This document shows, one piece after another, positions 1 through 7,131 of a stretch of DNA of 13,505 bases. Numbering within the stretch: position 1 is the first letter of the stretch; the number at the start of each line of letters is the position of its first letter. The notes under the pieces are model-generated. The model searched no databases. It was not told where the DNA came from and saw nothing but the letters and a program-made list of their open reading frames with translations. The translations under genes were made by a program, and so were the position numbers. The DNA comes from a bacterium (GTDB lineage Bacteria > Hydrogenedentota > Hydrogenedentia > Hydrogenedentiales > SLHB01): positions 1-13,505 of the forward strand of contig JAAEQP010001163.1 of assembly GCA_024231375.1 (NCBI GenBank), written 5' to 3'.

Positions 1-140
1 GGGTTCCCGCTTTTTCGCTTTATCTTGTCTGCCGACGTTGGCAGTGGACAACCGCTTGCGGGAATGGGGCGTTTTTTGGTATTCTGGCTGCCTTAACGGC
101 TCTGGGCTATGGGGTGTTGTATAGATGGTGAGTGCGGGAA

Positions 141-173
141 ACTCTTGTCATGTGACTTTTTACTCTTGACAAG
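141..173. repeat. Paired 10-base repeat overlapping the -35 box (possible operator)
   Basis: ACTCTTGTCA at 141-150 and ACTCTTGACA at 162-171 differ by one base and are spaced 21 bases start to start, about two helical turns. The same bases also form an inverted repeat, CTTGTCA (144-150) with TGACAAG (167-173). The second copy contains the -35 hexamer, so a protein bound here would touch the promoter. The regulatory role is inferred from position only. Confidence 0.35.
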
Positions 174-194
174 GATCTTTCTGTTTACTACAAT
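166..194 (+). promoter_or_regulatory. Sigma-70-type promoter for the pilus operon
   Basis: TTGACA (166-171) is a perfect -35 hexamer. It is followed by exactly 17 bases and then TACAAT (189-194), which is one mismatch from the -10 consensus. It lies in locally A+T-rich DNA and points toward the pilM-pilN gene, with transcription expected to start near 200-202. No other promoter of comparable quality is seen before 378, so this is the likely promoter for the four-gene operon. Confidence 0.7.
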
Positions 195-377
195 TAAAAT
201 CAAGGGTTTATGTAGGCTTGACGGGTCTGCGCAAACTCAGAATTCGTCGTGACTCGTGAAGTTGTGGTTTGTGCGCACGTGGCGCGCGGCCCGCGGACGA
301 GTCGTGGCGGGGTATGGGGTACGTTGGTGGACTCGATCCGTGAAGCGGCGGACCGAGGCCAAGGGCACGGGTGACCA

Positions 378-2531
378 ATGATGGCTGGTCGAAAACGTTC
401 ACGAGCAAAGCGCCTGGTCCTGGACGTGGGCTATAGCGCGGTACGGCTGTGTGAACTGACGCCAACCAAGACGGGGTACCAGTTGACCCGCTACCATCAG
501 CGGGAGTTTGCCGTAACGCCCGAGATGGAAGAGTCCGAGCAGCAGGAGGTGCGGTCGGCGACGCTGGCGGCCCTGCTCAAAGAGACCAAGATCCGCACGA
601 GGAAGGCGATTGTGGGCGTTCCCGGCCAATCGGTCTTCATGCGGCCGCGCGCGCTGCCCCCGGTGCCCGACTACAAAGTCAACCAGATCATCCGCTACGA
701 GATTCTCCAGCAGATTCCCTTCTCCATCGACCAGATTGCCTATGACTATCAAGTGCTGAACCGCACCGAAGCGGGCGGGTACGAAGTGCTGATGGCAGCG
801 ATCAAGGTCGACGTGGTCGAGAAGTGCGTATCGATTCTGAAGGACGTGAAGCGGTCCGTCGGGTGCGTGGATGTATGTCCTTTGGCCGCGTACAACTGGC
901 TGAAACACTCGGGCGAGTTCGGCGAGCAAGGCGAATGCGTCGCTCTCGTGGACTTGGGCGCGTCGACAACCGACATCGTCATCGAGCGCGACGGGCAATT
1001 CCGGTTCCCGCGCAGCATCAACTTCGGCGGCAACGACATCACCTCCGCCATCAGCCGCGAGTTCGGGATGTCGTGGGAAGACGCCGAGAAACTGAAGCGC
1101 GAGCGCGGCTTTGCACCCACGGGCGATGCTCAGAAGGACGGCAAGGGCGGCCAGGTTATCGGCGGCGTGTTGACCCGGCTCATGTCGGAGATCACGCGGT
1201 CCTTTGCGTACTTCCGATCGCAGCCTGGCGGCGGACCGGTGTCGCGAGTGGTGGTGACTGGCGGCGGGGCCTGCCTGCGCTACATGATCCCCTTCATGCA
1301 GCGTCAACTCGGAGTGGAGGTGCGGATCGCACAGCCGCTCACGGGCCTTGCGATTGCGCCGGGCGCCCAGGAGGTCAACGAGCATCCCGAGCAGGCGCCG
1401 GTGGTGCTCGGGCTTGCCTTACGCAGTCGCGAGCACGTGCCGATCGAGATCGATCTGATTCCGCCGCGGGTGCTCGAAGCCGCCCGTCGCCAAGAGCAGG
1501 CGCTGTACTATGCGGCCTCGATCGTGGTGACCGCCCTGATCCTGGCTTCCATGATTCCCGTGCGCAAGGAACGCAACGAGCAGGCGCTGCAACGCATTGA
1601 GCAGATGAAACAGGTGTTGCGGGATTACGATCCCAAGTTCCCGCTGGAGACCGAGAACCCGAACACCTGGAAATCCGCGTATGAGACGCAAGTCGACAAG
1701 GCCTCCGCCGCCGTCGGATTCTACGCGGATAATCTGCTTAAGATGGAGAAGGTGTTCCAAGCGCGCCCACAGTGGTTGAAGTATATGAACGCCATTAACG
1801 ACGCGCGGGTCGGTGCCCTGAAGCAGTTCGAGGGCCAGCGGAAGCTGATCGTGATCCACACCATGGAATCGACCCAGATCAAACCGGTTCCGCCGCCCGA
1901 GGGGACGCCGCAGGGGAAACAGGCATTTACCAGCAGTGGTTTCCCGCCAGACACGGTCATTTCCCCGGCTCAGCGGTCGGGCGAGGCCGTTCCCGTGCCT
2001 CTGCCCAACGGAATGACCATTCGGGGGTATGCGACCGATTGGGACCTGATCGAGGCGTTCATTGCCCAACTTGAGGAGCGCGAAGAGTTTCGGGACACAG
2101 GCGAGAAACCGGTCAGCGGCGTCTACTACCAGACACGTGAGATCAACAAGGTGCCCATGTCGGTTCTGTACAGTGCGCCCGCAGCCATGGCGACGCCGCG
2201 GCTGACGTCGTCCTCGGGCGAGAGATCGTCCCGGCGGTCCGGAGGTCTGAGTAGTCTGGGCGGGGGGGCGCGCCGCCCTTCATCGGCGACCATGGGGGTC
2301 TCGCAACCGACGGGCCCCACGTTGCGTACCTTCAGGATAGACCTCCAATACGGGGGGAACCGCATCGAGAACGCATACCGTGTGTCCGAGGCGGGGCAGG
2401 TCGACGGAGGCCGCGGTGGTCGCACGCTTGGCGGCGAGGGCCGTGAAGGGCTTCGAGGGGCCTTTGGGAACAGGGGCCAGGATGCCGATGGCGAGGCCAC
2501 GGACGATGCTGAAGGCGCAGACGATGAATAG
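378..2531 (+). CDS. Type IV pilus inner-membrane protein, PilM-PilN fusion
   Basis: This 717-residue protein joins two proteins that are usually separate. Residues 1-350 are a PilM (actin/FtsA-like ATPase fold) domain, with the first phosphate loop near 15-27, a second at VALVDLGAS (DLG at 192-194) and an adenosine-type TGGG at 294-297. At 356-364 IEIDLIPPR resembles the short N-terminal PilN motif that binds PilM in other bacteria. A membrane helix (about 376-395), a coiled coil (396-420) and a PilN-like periplasmic domain follow (MTIRGYATDW at 546, then RTFRIDLQY at 650). Residues about 604-645 are Ser/Arg/Gly-rich and the last 30 are Gly/Arg-rich then acidic. Family knowledge: PilM lines the cytoplasmic side and PilN spans the membrane to align the secretin with the pilus motor. 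The start may instead be the next ATG at 381, which fits the weak GGGTGA ribosome site (369-374) better. First gene of the operon. Confidence 0.88.
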   Translation: MMAGRKRSRAKRLVLDVGYSAVRLCELTPTKTGYQLTRYHQREFAVTPEMEESEQQEVRSATLAALLKETKIRTRKAIVGVPGQSVFMRPRALPPVPDYKVNQIIRYEILQQIPFSIDQIAYDYQVLNRTEAGGYEVLMAAIKVDVVEKCVSILKDVKRSVGCVDVCPLAAYNWLKHSGEFGEQGECVALVDLGASTTDIVIERDGQFRFPRSINFGGNDITSAISREFGMSWEDAEKLKRERGFAPTGDAQKDGKGGQVIGGVLTRLMSEITRSFAYFRSQPGGGPVSRVVVTGGGACLRYMIPFMQRQLGVEVRIAQPLTGLAIAPGAQEVNEHPEQAPVVLGLALRSREHVPIEIDLIPPRVLEAARRQEQALYYAASIVVTALILASMIPVRKERNEQALQRIEQMKQVLRDYDPKFPLETENPNTWKSAYETQVDKASAAVGFYADNLLKMEKVFQARPQWLKYMNAINDARVGALKQFEGQRKLIVIHTMESTQIKPVPPPEGTPQGKQAFTSSGFPPDTVISPAQRSGEAVPVPLPNGMTIRGYATDWDLIEAFIAQLEEREEFRDTGEKPVSGVYYQTREINKVPMSVLYSAPAAMATPRLTSSSGERSSRRSGGLSSLGGGARRPSSATMGVSQPTGPTLRTFRIDLQYGGNRIENAYRVSEAGQVDGGRGGRTLGGEGREGLRGAFGNRGQDADGEATDDAEGADDE

Positions 2532-2561
2532 GCAAGACGGCAAGACACCTGAGGGCAGGTC

Positions 2562-3497
2562 TTGAAGAAGAAGAAGAATATCATAGCGCTTCTCATCCTA
2601 CTGGCGGTCGTGGGCGGGTTCTACGCTGCGTACCGGTACTACATCCAGGAGTTGCTGTCCACCTACGCGAAGAACGAGGAGCGTTTGGCGCAGTTGGAGC
2701 AGAAGCGCAAGTCTCTTGCGATGACTTTCCAGGATTGGCGCCCGGAACTGGTGCTGGCAGCCTATGAACGGCAGATAGAGCCGTGGAGGAGCGAGGTAGA
2801 CCGATGGGCCGAGTTCTTCCAGGTGCGAGGCGACGACGAAGCCAACCGCCCCCCCGAAGGTGAAGTGCCGCGGTTCTGGTACGAGACCGTCTTCATGGAG
2901 CGGTACAACGATCTTCAGCGGCACGCCTTCGCCAAGGGAGTCGTCATACCGCGGAACACGTTCGGCGCGGAACAGCCATCGGCGCTGATGAGCCAGGATG
3001 TGAGCTTCTTCCAGGTCCTCAATTGGCTGCGCGCGTATCAACTGGGGGATGTTGCCACTCGTATGCTCCTCGACAAGAACGCCCGTCAGATCAACACGGT
3101 CGAGGTGTGGCCGTCGCGGAAGGTCATGGGGATTTTCAAACTTCAGCAATACGGTTTCGGCTTCCAGATGACACTTGGCGACCTGGCCGGTCTGTTGGGC
3201 GACCTGAACGAGGGCGATTTGGAGAACCCGTCGGACGGGAATCGCTTCCATCGGGTGGCGGGGATACGCATCGCCAACAGTCAGGTTATGAACCCCACGC
3301 CTCTGCTGCGGGTTCAGATGCTTGTGAACGATCTTGAATACGTCAGGCAGCAGCCGCCGGCCAAACCCCAAGATGCCCAAGCCCGTATGCGGGCGCTGTC
3401 AGGCGAGGGCGATGGCGAGGGGCGGAGAGGCGGACGGTTCGATCGGGAAGAGCGTACGTGGTGGCAGAATTTTCGAAGGAAGTATCTCCCCTTCTAA
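2562..3497 (+). CDS. PilO-like (Amuc_1100-like) pilus assembly inner-membrane protein
   Basis: The protein has 311 residues. A short lysine-rich cytoplasmic N-terminus (MKKKKN) is followed by one membrane helix (about 7-24), a coiled coil (30-53) and a periplasmic domain. This is the plan of PilO and of the Amuc_1100-type pilus proteins. Toward the C-terminus, GFGFQMTLGDLAGLLGDLN resembles the PilO core strand-helix in which PilO/PilN-type ferredoxin-like domains dimerise. The tail (277-311) is Gly/Arg-rich and ends in aromatic and basic residues. It starts at TTG, supported by GAGG at 2551-2554 seven bases upstream and by the lysine-rich start typical of inner-membrane proteins; no ATG precedes the membrane helix. 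It lies 30 bases after the PilM-PilN gene, so it is co-transcribed. Assignment rests on topology and gene order more than on sequence identity. Confidence 0.72.
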   Translation: MKKKKNIIALLILLAVVGGFYAAYRYYIQELLSTYAKNEERLAQLEQKRKSLAMTFQDWRPELVLAAYERQIEPWRSEVDRWAEFFQVRGDDEANRPPEGEVPRFWYETVFMERYNDLQRHAFAKGVVIPRNTFGAEQPSALMSQDVSFFQVLNWLRAYQLGDVATRMLLDKNARQINTVEVWPSRKVMGIFKLQQYGFGFQMTLGDLAGLLGDLNEGDLENPSDGNRFHRVAGIRIANSQVMNPTPLLRVQMLVNDLEYVRQQPPAKPQDAQARMRALSGEGDGEGRRGGRFDREERTWWQNFRRKYLPF

Positions 3498-3542
3498 GGG
3501 AACGGGAGAGCGCGGCATACAGGGTGACGTGGGAACGTATAC

Positions 3543-4106
3543 GTGGAACATCTTCGTAGCATAGGCACTCGGATCTGGCTCAACAAGGAGAAACTGGTTC
3601 TAGTGATTCTCCTGGTGGCCCTCGTGTATCAAGGACACACGATATTCTATCCCGAGGAGCGCGCCGACCTTCCGAACGCGGTCTCGCCAAAGCCTCCCCG
3701 ATTCAACGAGGCCAACAGCGAGGAGTACATCGGGCAGATCATGGACGAACTCGAGATTCCGACGATCTCCTTGCCGCCGGAGCCCTTTGCTCCCGTCCCC
3801 GTTTCGGGACTGACCGGGGCCAATCCGTTCTCGGTTCATGGGTCCACCTTGGGAGGTGCTCCCCGCGAAGAGGCACGAGAGACGGTTGAGACACCCCAAG
3901 TCGTGGTGGAGCGGATTCAGCCCGCCGCGGATGGTTCGGTACGTGCCTGGATCAAAGTTGGGGAGCGTCGGGCCAGGCCGCGTACCGTGGGGGCCGAGTT
4001 TGATGGATACACCTTAGACAGCATAGACGCTGAAGGACAGTCGGTCGTGGTCACTTCGAAGGCCGATGGCCGGCAATACAGCTACCGAGTGGAGGGTGCG
4101 AGTTGA
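3543..4106 (+). CDS. PilP/GspC-like pilus assembly protein
   Basis: The protein has 187 residues with a basic N-terminus, one membrane helix (about 18-30), a Pro-rich linker (41-100) containing ANPFSV, and a small beta-rich domain (120-184) of alternating hydrophobic strands (AWIKVG, GYTLDSI, SVVVTS). This is the layout of PilP and GspC, whose C-terminal homology-region domain docks on the secretin N-domain in the periplasm. Unlike typical PilP it is a single-pass membrane protein rather than a lipoprotein (no lipobox is seen). GTG is the only reasonable start, because TGA lies in frame at 3525-3527 and no other start codon precedes the helix; the ribosome site is weak (GTGGGA, 3529-3534). 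It sits 45 bases after the PilO-like gene and directly before the secretin, as PilP does. The position matches the Amuc_1099 slot of the Akkermansia cluster. Confidence 0.65.
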   Translation: MEHLRSIGTRIWLNKEKLVLVILLVALVYQGHTIFYPEERADLPNAVSPKPPRFNEANSEEYIGQIMDELEIPTISLPPEPFAPVPVSGLTGANPFSVHGSTLGGAPREEARETVETPQVVVERIQPAADGSVRAWIKVGERRARPRTVGAEFDGYTLDSIDAEGQSVVVTSKADGRQYSYRVEGAS

Positions 4107-4150
4107 TTAACGCGCCGAGGGTTCAGTATAGTGTCCAATCTCAATCGCGG

Positions 4151-4159
4151 AAGGAAGGG
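4151..4159 (+). promoter_or_regulatory. Ribosome binding site that sets the secretin start
   Basis: AAGGAAGGG lies six bases before ATG at 4166. This favours 4166 over the in-frame TTG at 4103, which overlaps the previous stop codon and would put 21 extra residues ahead of the signal peptide. Confidence 0.7.
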
Positions 4160-4165
4160 TTTCTG

Positions 4166-7069
4166 ATGAGTACATGGTTGCCGCGGTCAACCACCGCAAA
4201 CGGCGTGACGATTGCGTTGCTCATCGTAGCAATGGCACTCGCCGCCTCGGGATCTGCCTGGGCACAGGATCAGGCGCCCAGTGGCACGCCGACGCCAGAG
4301 GCTCAGGCCGGTGACGACGCAGTGTCCACGATTCCGGAAGCAGCACAGTTCTACCGGGATGGAGTGAGGCTCTACAAAGAGAACAAGTTCGCCGAAGCGC
4401 TGAACAAGTTCAACAGGGCTCTCGCACTCGATCCGTCCATGGAGAACGCCAAGCTGATGGTCCGGCGTTGCGAAGGCAAGATCCAGATCGCGGCCTCCGG
4501 ACGCGACGCCGCCGAGATCCCCGAGTTCGAGACCCCTTTCGATGCCGGATTCACAGACAGCGAGGGGAACATCCAGATCCCCACCTCGGCTGAAGATGTG
4601 AAGCTGAAGCGCATCAAGGAGTTGATGGAGGAGGGGCAGAAGTACCTCGACCACAAGAAGTTCAGGCGCGCTGTCGACGTCTTCAACCAGCTTCTCCTGA
4701 TCGCGCCCGACAACATGACCGCCCAACGGCTTCTTCAGGAAGCCACCGTGGGTGCATACGACGAGCGCATCGACGATGTGTGGCAGGATTTGGAGATCCA
4801 GGCCCAGGATATCCGCCACAACATCGAATCGAAGAAGCTGATCCCGGAAGGATACGACGCGAACGGTATGAAGCGATTCGCGGTGAGGCTTCCCGTCGAA
4901 GAGCAGTTGGGCGAAGAGGCGATGACGCTGGAGGACCAGCAGCAGGCCTACATTGAGAAGGCCCTTGATTCCCCGGTCGGCCTCGACATGGAAGACGAGA
5001 TGCACGTCAGCGAAATGCTGCAGTTGTTTGGTGATTTCGTCCAGATCAACATCGTGCTGGACGAGCGTGTGGTAGCGCCTCCGCGCCCCGACGTGCAGCA
5101 GCAACAGACCCAGCAGCCGGGTGCCTTTCCGCAGCAGTTCCAGGGTTCCTTCCCACAAGGCAATCAGAACCCGTTCCAGCAGAACCGGCCGAACCCGTTC
5201 CAGCAGAACCGGCCGAACCAGTTCCAGCAGAACCGGCCGAACCAGCTCAACCAGTCGGGGTTGAGCGGCGAGCAGGTCACCGACGGGTACGTGAAGTTCA
5301 CGAGCCTGGACAACGTGAAGCTTCGCGACGCGCTGACGGCCCTCCTCAGGCCGCTGAATCTCGCGTATGTAGTCAAGCCTACCTACATTTGGGTCAGCAC
5401 CCCGGAGAAGATTCGCACGGAGGCCCTGGAGCCGCTTGAGACGCGGGTGTACGAGTTGCGCAACATCGGCGCCGAGATTCTGCCCAAGGTCGTCGTCACC
5501 AACCGAGGTGGCCCCGGCGGCTCGGTTGGCGGCGGTCGGAACAACATGAGCGGCGGTCGGAACAACATGAGCGGCGGCCGGAACAACATGAGCGGCGGCA
5601 GCAACTTCAGTAGTGGCGGCAGCAACATGAGCGGCGGCAGCAACATGAGCGGCGGCCGGAACAACATGAGCGGCGGCCGGAACAACATGAGCGGCGGCCG
5701 GAACAACATGAGCGGCGGCCGGAGCGGCGGTGGTAGCGGTCAGTTCTCCAACATCCTGGAGCTGGTGCGCACGGTCGACTCCTCGCAAGTTGGTGAAGAG
5801 GAAGCCGGGATTATCATCACGGCCGGGCGCACGGGAACGGGCAGCCGCCCGACCTCGCTCCAAGGACAGCAGGGCGGTTCTGACCCGGGGAGCGATTTCG
5901 GGGGCACCGAGTCCTATCAGTTTGAGGGCGGTACGCCCTTCCTCGATCTGCTGGGCGAACTCATCCCGGCGATCCGCGAGCCCGCCAGCGGCGAGCCCCT
6001 GTCGTACATGATCTATCTTCCGTCGACGAACCTGCTGCTGGTCCACAACACGCCGTCCAACCTTGAGAACTTCGAGCGGATCATCGAGGAGTTGGATGTG
6101 ACGCCCAAGCAGGTCAGCATCGAGTCGAAGTTCATCACGGTGAGCGTGACGGACCTCGATAAGATCGGGTTCAACTGGGACGTGGGAATGTCCGACGCCA
6201 ACAGCCGGGACAGGCCGATTTCGACCTTTCTCGATGACGACGGCAATGCCAGCACCTTCTACAGCTACGATATCAATGGCGACGGTGTGGCGGAGGAGAT
6301 TCCGTTCTACACCAAGCCGGACGGCACGAGCGTGATAGACAACAAGATCGTCCAGGGCGCGATTCAGGCCTTGGCGAATCCGGGCCCGGCGGGGAACTTC
6401 AACTTCAACACGATCTTCACAGATAACGAAGACGGCGATAACCTTGGCGTCACCATGGACTTCCTCAACAGCCTTACGGAAGGTGAATTGTTGAGCGCTC
6501 CGCGTGTGACGACCATGAACCGCAAACCGGCGATCATCGCCGACTTCCTGACGCAGACGTACCAGACCCAGGTGTACACGGAACTGCAGACCAGCGTCAC
6601 CGGGATTAGCGGGACCTCGACGGGTGGCCTGACCACGCAGGGCCAATATGAGCAGTTCGTGTTCGGCATCACGTTCAGCGTGACCCCGATGATCAGCGGC
6701 ACGGACCACGTGCGGCTGTGGCTCAATCCACAGGTCATCTCGAAGGTGGGCGACGACGAGTTCACCCAGACAAGCCAGTTGGTCGGTGGTTCTGTGACGA
6801 CTTCGCAGGTCCGCTACCCGCGGACATCGGTCCAGTCGGTGTGGACGAACGTGATTGTGCATGACGGCGACACGCTGGTCCTGGGCGGTCTCGTCTCGGA
6901 TCGTACCACGAAGAACGAGCAGAAGCTGCCTTTCGTGGCGGAGCTGCCCGTACTTGGCTACTTCTTCCGGGGCAAGTCGACCGAAGTCACGCAGTCGAGT
7001 CTCCTGATCTTCGTGACAGTCGACATCATCGATCCGATGGGCGCTCGGTTCTTCGAGGCCGGCGTCTAG
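4166..7069 (+). CDS. PilQ-like type IV pilus secretin with N-terminal TPRs
   Basis: The protein has 967 residues from the chosen ATG. It forms the outer-membrane channel through which the pilus passes. A signal peptide is cleaved after AWA (residue 33). Two tetratricopeptide-like repeats follow (about 58-102 and 148-194). Secretin N-domains begin at 281, with NIVLDERVV and then LRDALTALLRPLNLAYVV. These are split by an Asn/Gln/Pro-rich insertion (about 308-370); a Gly/Asn/Ser-rich insertion (about 446-528) splits the next N-domain. The C-terminal secretin core (about 640-962) contains LLSAPRVTTMNRKPA and the family signature LPFVAELPVLGYFF (922-935). No pilotin-type lipidation is seen. The TPR-plus-secretin plan matches Amuc_1098-type secretins; proteobacterial PilQ carries AMIN domains instead. 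It is the last gene of the operon and is followed by a strong terminator. The exact N-domain boundaries are uncertain. Confidence 0.9.
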   Translation: MSTWLPRSTTANGVTIALLIVAMALAASGSAWAQDQAPSGTPTPEAQAGDDAVSTIPEAAQFYRDGVRLYKENKFAEALNKFNRALALDPSMENAKLMVRRCEGKIQIAASGRDAAEIPEFETPFDAGFTDSEGNIQIPTSAEDVKLKRIKELMEEGQKYLDHKKFRRAVDVFNQLLLIAPDNMTAQRLLQEATVGAYDERIDDVWQDLEIQAQDIRHNIESKKLIPEGYDANGMKRFAVRLPVEEQLGEEAMTLEDQQQAYIEKALDSPVGLDMEDEMHVSEMLQLFGDFVQINIVLDERVVAPPRPDVQQQQTQQPGAFPQQFQGSFPQGNQNPFQQNRPNPFQQNRPNQFQQNRPNQLNQSGLSGEQVTDGYVKFTSLDNVKLRDALTALLRPLNLAYVVKPTYIWVSTPEKIRTEALEPLETRVYELRNIGAEILPKVVVTNRGGPGGSVGGGRNNMSGGRNNMSGGRNNMSGGSNFSSGGSNMSGGSNMSGGRNNMSGGRNNMSGGRNNMSGGRSGGGSGQFSNILELVRTVDSSQVGEEEAGIIITAGRTGTGSRPTSLQGQQGGSDPGSDFGGTESYQFEGGTPFLDLLGELIPAIREPASGEPLSYMIYLPSTNLLLVHNTPSNLENFERIIEELDVTPKQVSIESKFITVSVTDLDKIGFNWDVGMSDANSRDRPISTFLDDDGNASTFYSYDINGDGVAEEIPFYTKPDGTSVIDNKIVQGAIQALANPGPAGNFNFNTIFTDNEDGDNLGVTMDFLNSLTEGELLSAPRVTTMNRKPAIIADFLTQTYQTQVYTELQTSVTGISGTSTGGLTTQGQYEQFVFGITFSVTPMISGTDHVRLWLNPQVISKVGDDEFTQTSQLVGGSVTTSQVRYPRTSVQSVWTNVIVHDGDTLVLGGLVSDRTTKNEQKLPFVAELPVLGYFFRGKSTEVTQSSLLIFVTVDIIDPMGARFFEAGV
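5168..5245 (+). repeat. 24-base tandem repeat in the secretin gene (NPFQQNRP)
   Basis: Three full copies of a 24-base unit (5168-5191, 5192-5215, 5216-5239) and a six-base partial copy are present. The first two are identical and the third differs by one base. Each encodes NPFQQNRP or NQFQQNRP. Identity at the DNA level, including third positions, points to recent tandem duplication. The repeat lies in the loop between two strands of a secretin N-domain. Confidence 0.9.
5531..5713 (+). repeat. 21/18-base tandem repeats in the secretin gene (GGRNNMS)
   Basis: There are nine tandem units. Units at 5531, 5552, 5573, 5651, 5672 and 5693 are 21 bases long and encode GGRNNMS. A variant at 5594 encodes GGSNFSS, and two 18-base units at 5615 and 5633 encode GGSNMS. 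All unit lengths are multiples of three, so the frame is kept. The last three GGRNNMS units are identical at DNA level, and the first two are identical to each other with GGT in place of GGC. This pattern suggests block duplication and recent expansion. Confidence 0.92.
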
Positions 7070-7093
7070 CCTGCGGTGTTTGACGGTACACAA

Positions 7094-7125
7094 GGGCGGC
7101 CCCGACGTGGGGGCCGCCCCTTTTT
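7094..7125 (+). terminator. Rho-independent terminator of the pilus operon
   Basis: A perfect 10-base-pair G+C stem (GGGCGGCCCC 7094-7103, GGGGCCGCCC 7110-7119) with a six-base loop is followed by CTTTTT (7120-7125). It begins 24 bases after the secretin stop codon and ends six bases before the next start codon. Confidence 0.93.
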
Positions 7126-7131
7126 CATGCC

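Larger units (their letters stand above)
1..377. other. Non-coding leader region upstream of the pilus operon
   Basis: No convincing gene is seen on either strand, and the region is more A+T-rich in its first 200 bases than the genes that follow. It holds a small hairpin at 29-44 (CTGCC, six-base loop, GGCAG), a run of six T at 72-77, a paired 10-base repeat at 141-171 and a near-consensus promoter at 166-194. The end of any upstream gene is outside the window. From the predicted transcription start (about 201) to the first start codon is an untranslated leader of roughly 175 bases, in which no recognised riboswitch was found. Confidence 0.6.

Noticed and set aside
29..77. Hairpin plus T-run as terminator of an upstream gene
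   Set aside because: The stem at 29-44 is 28 bases away from the T-run at 72-77, and the CCGC-TT-GCGG stem at 52-61 is too small and not adjacent; no upstream gene end is visible.
208..465. Minus-strand 85-codon frame upstream of and overlapping pilM-pilN
   Set aside because: It overlaps the pilM-pilN start and the leader, has no ribosome site or family, and is Pro/Arg/Ser-rich as expected of a chance frame.
399..1385. Antisense open frame of 328 codons opposite pilM-pilN
   Set aside because: It lies opposite a clearly coding PilM domain; the product is compositionally biased with no family features.
4103..4165. Secretin start at TTG 4103 overlapping the previous stop
   Set aside because: ATG 4166 has a strong ribosome site and gives a normal signal peptide at the very N-terminus.
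5531..5713. Possible CRISPR array or other non-coding repeat
   Set aside because: Units are contiguous without spacers, all lengths are multiples of three, and they are translated in frame within the secretin.
7080..7108. TTGACG at 7080-7085 as a waaA promoter -35
   Set aside because: At the proper spacing there is no -10-like sequence; the position falls in the G+C-rich terminator stem.
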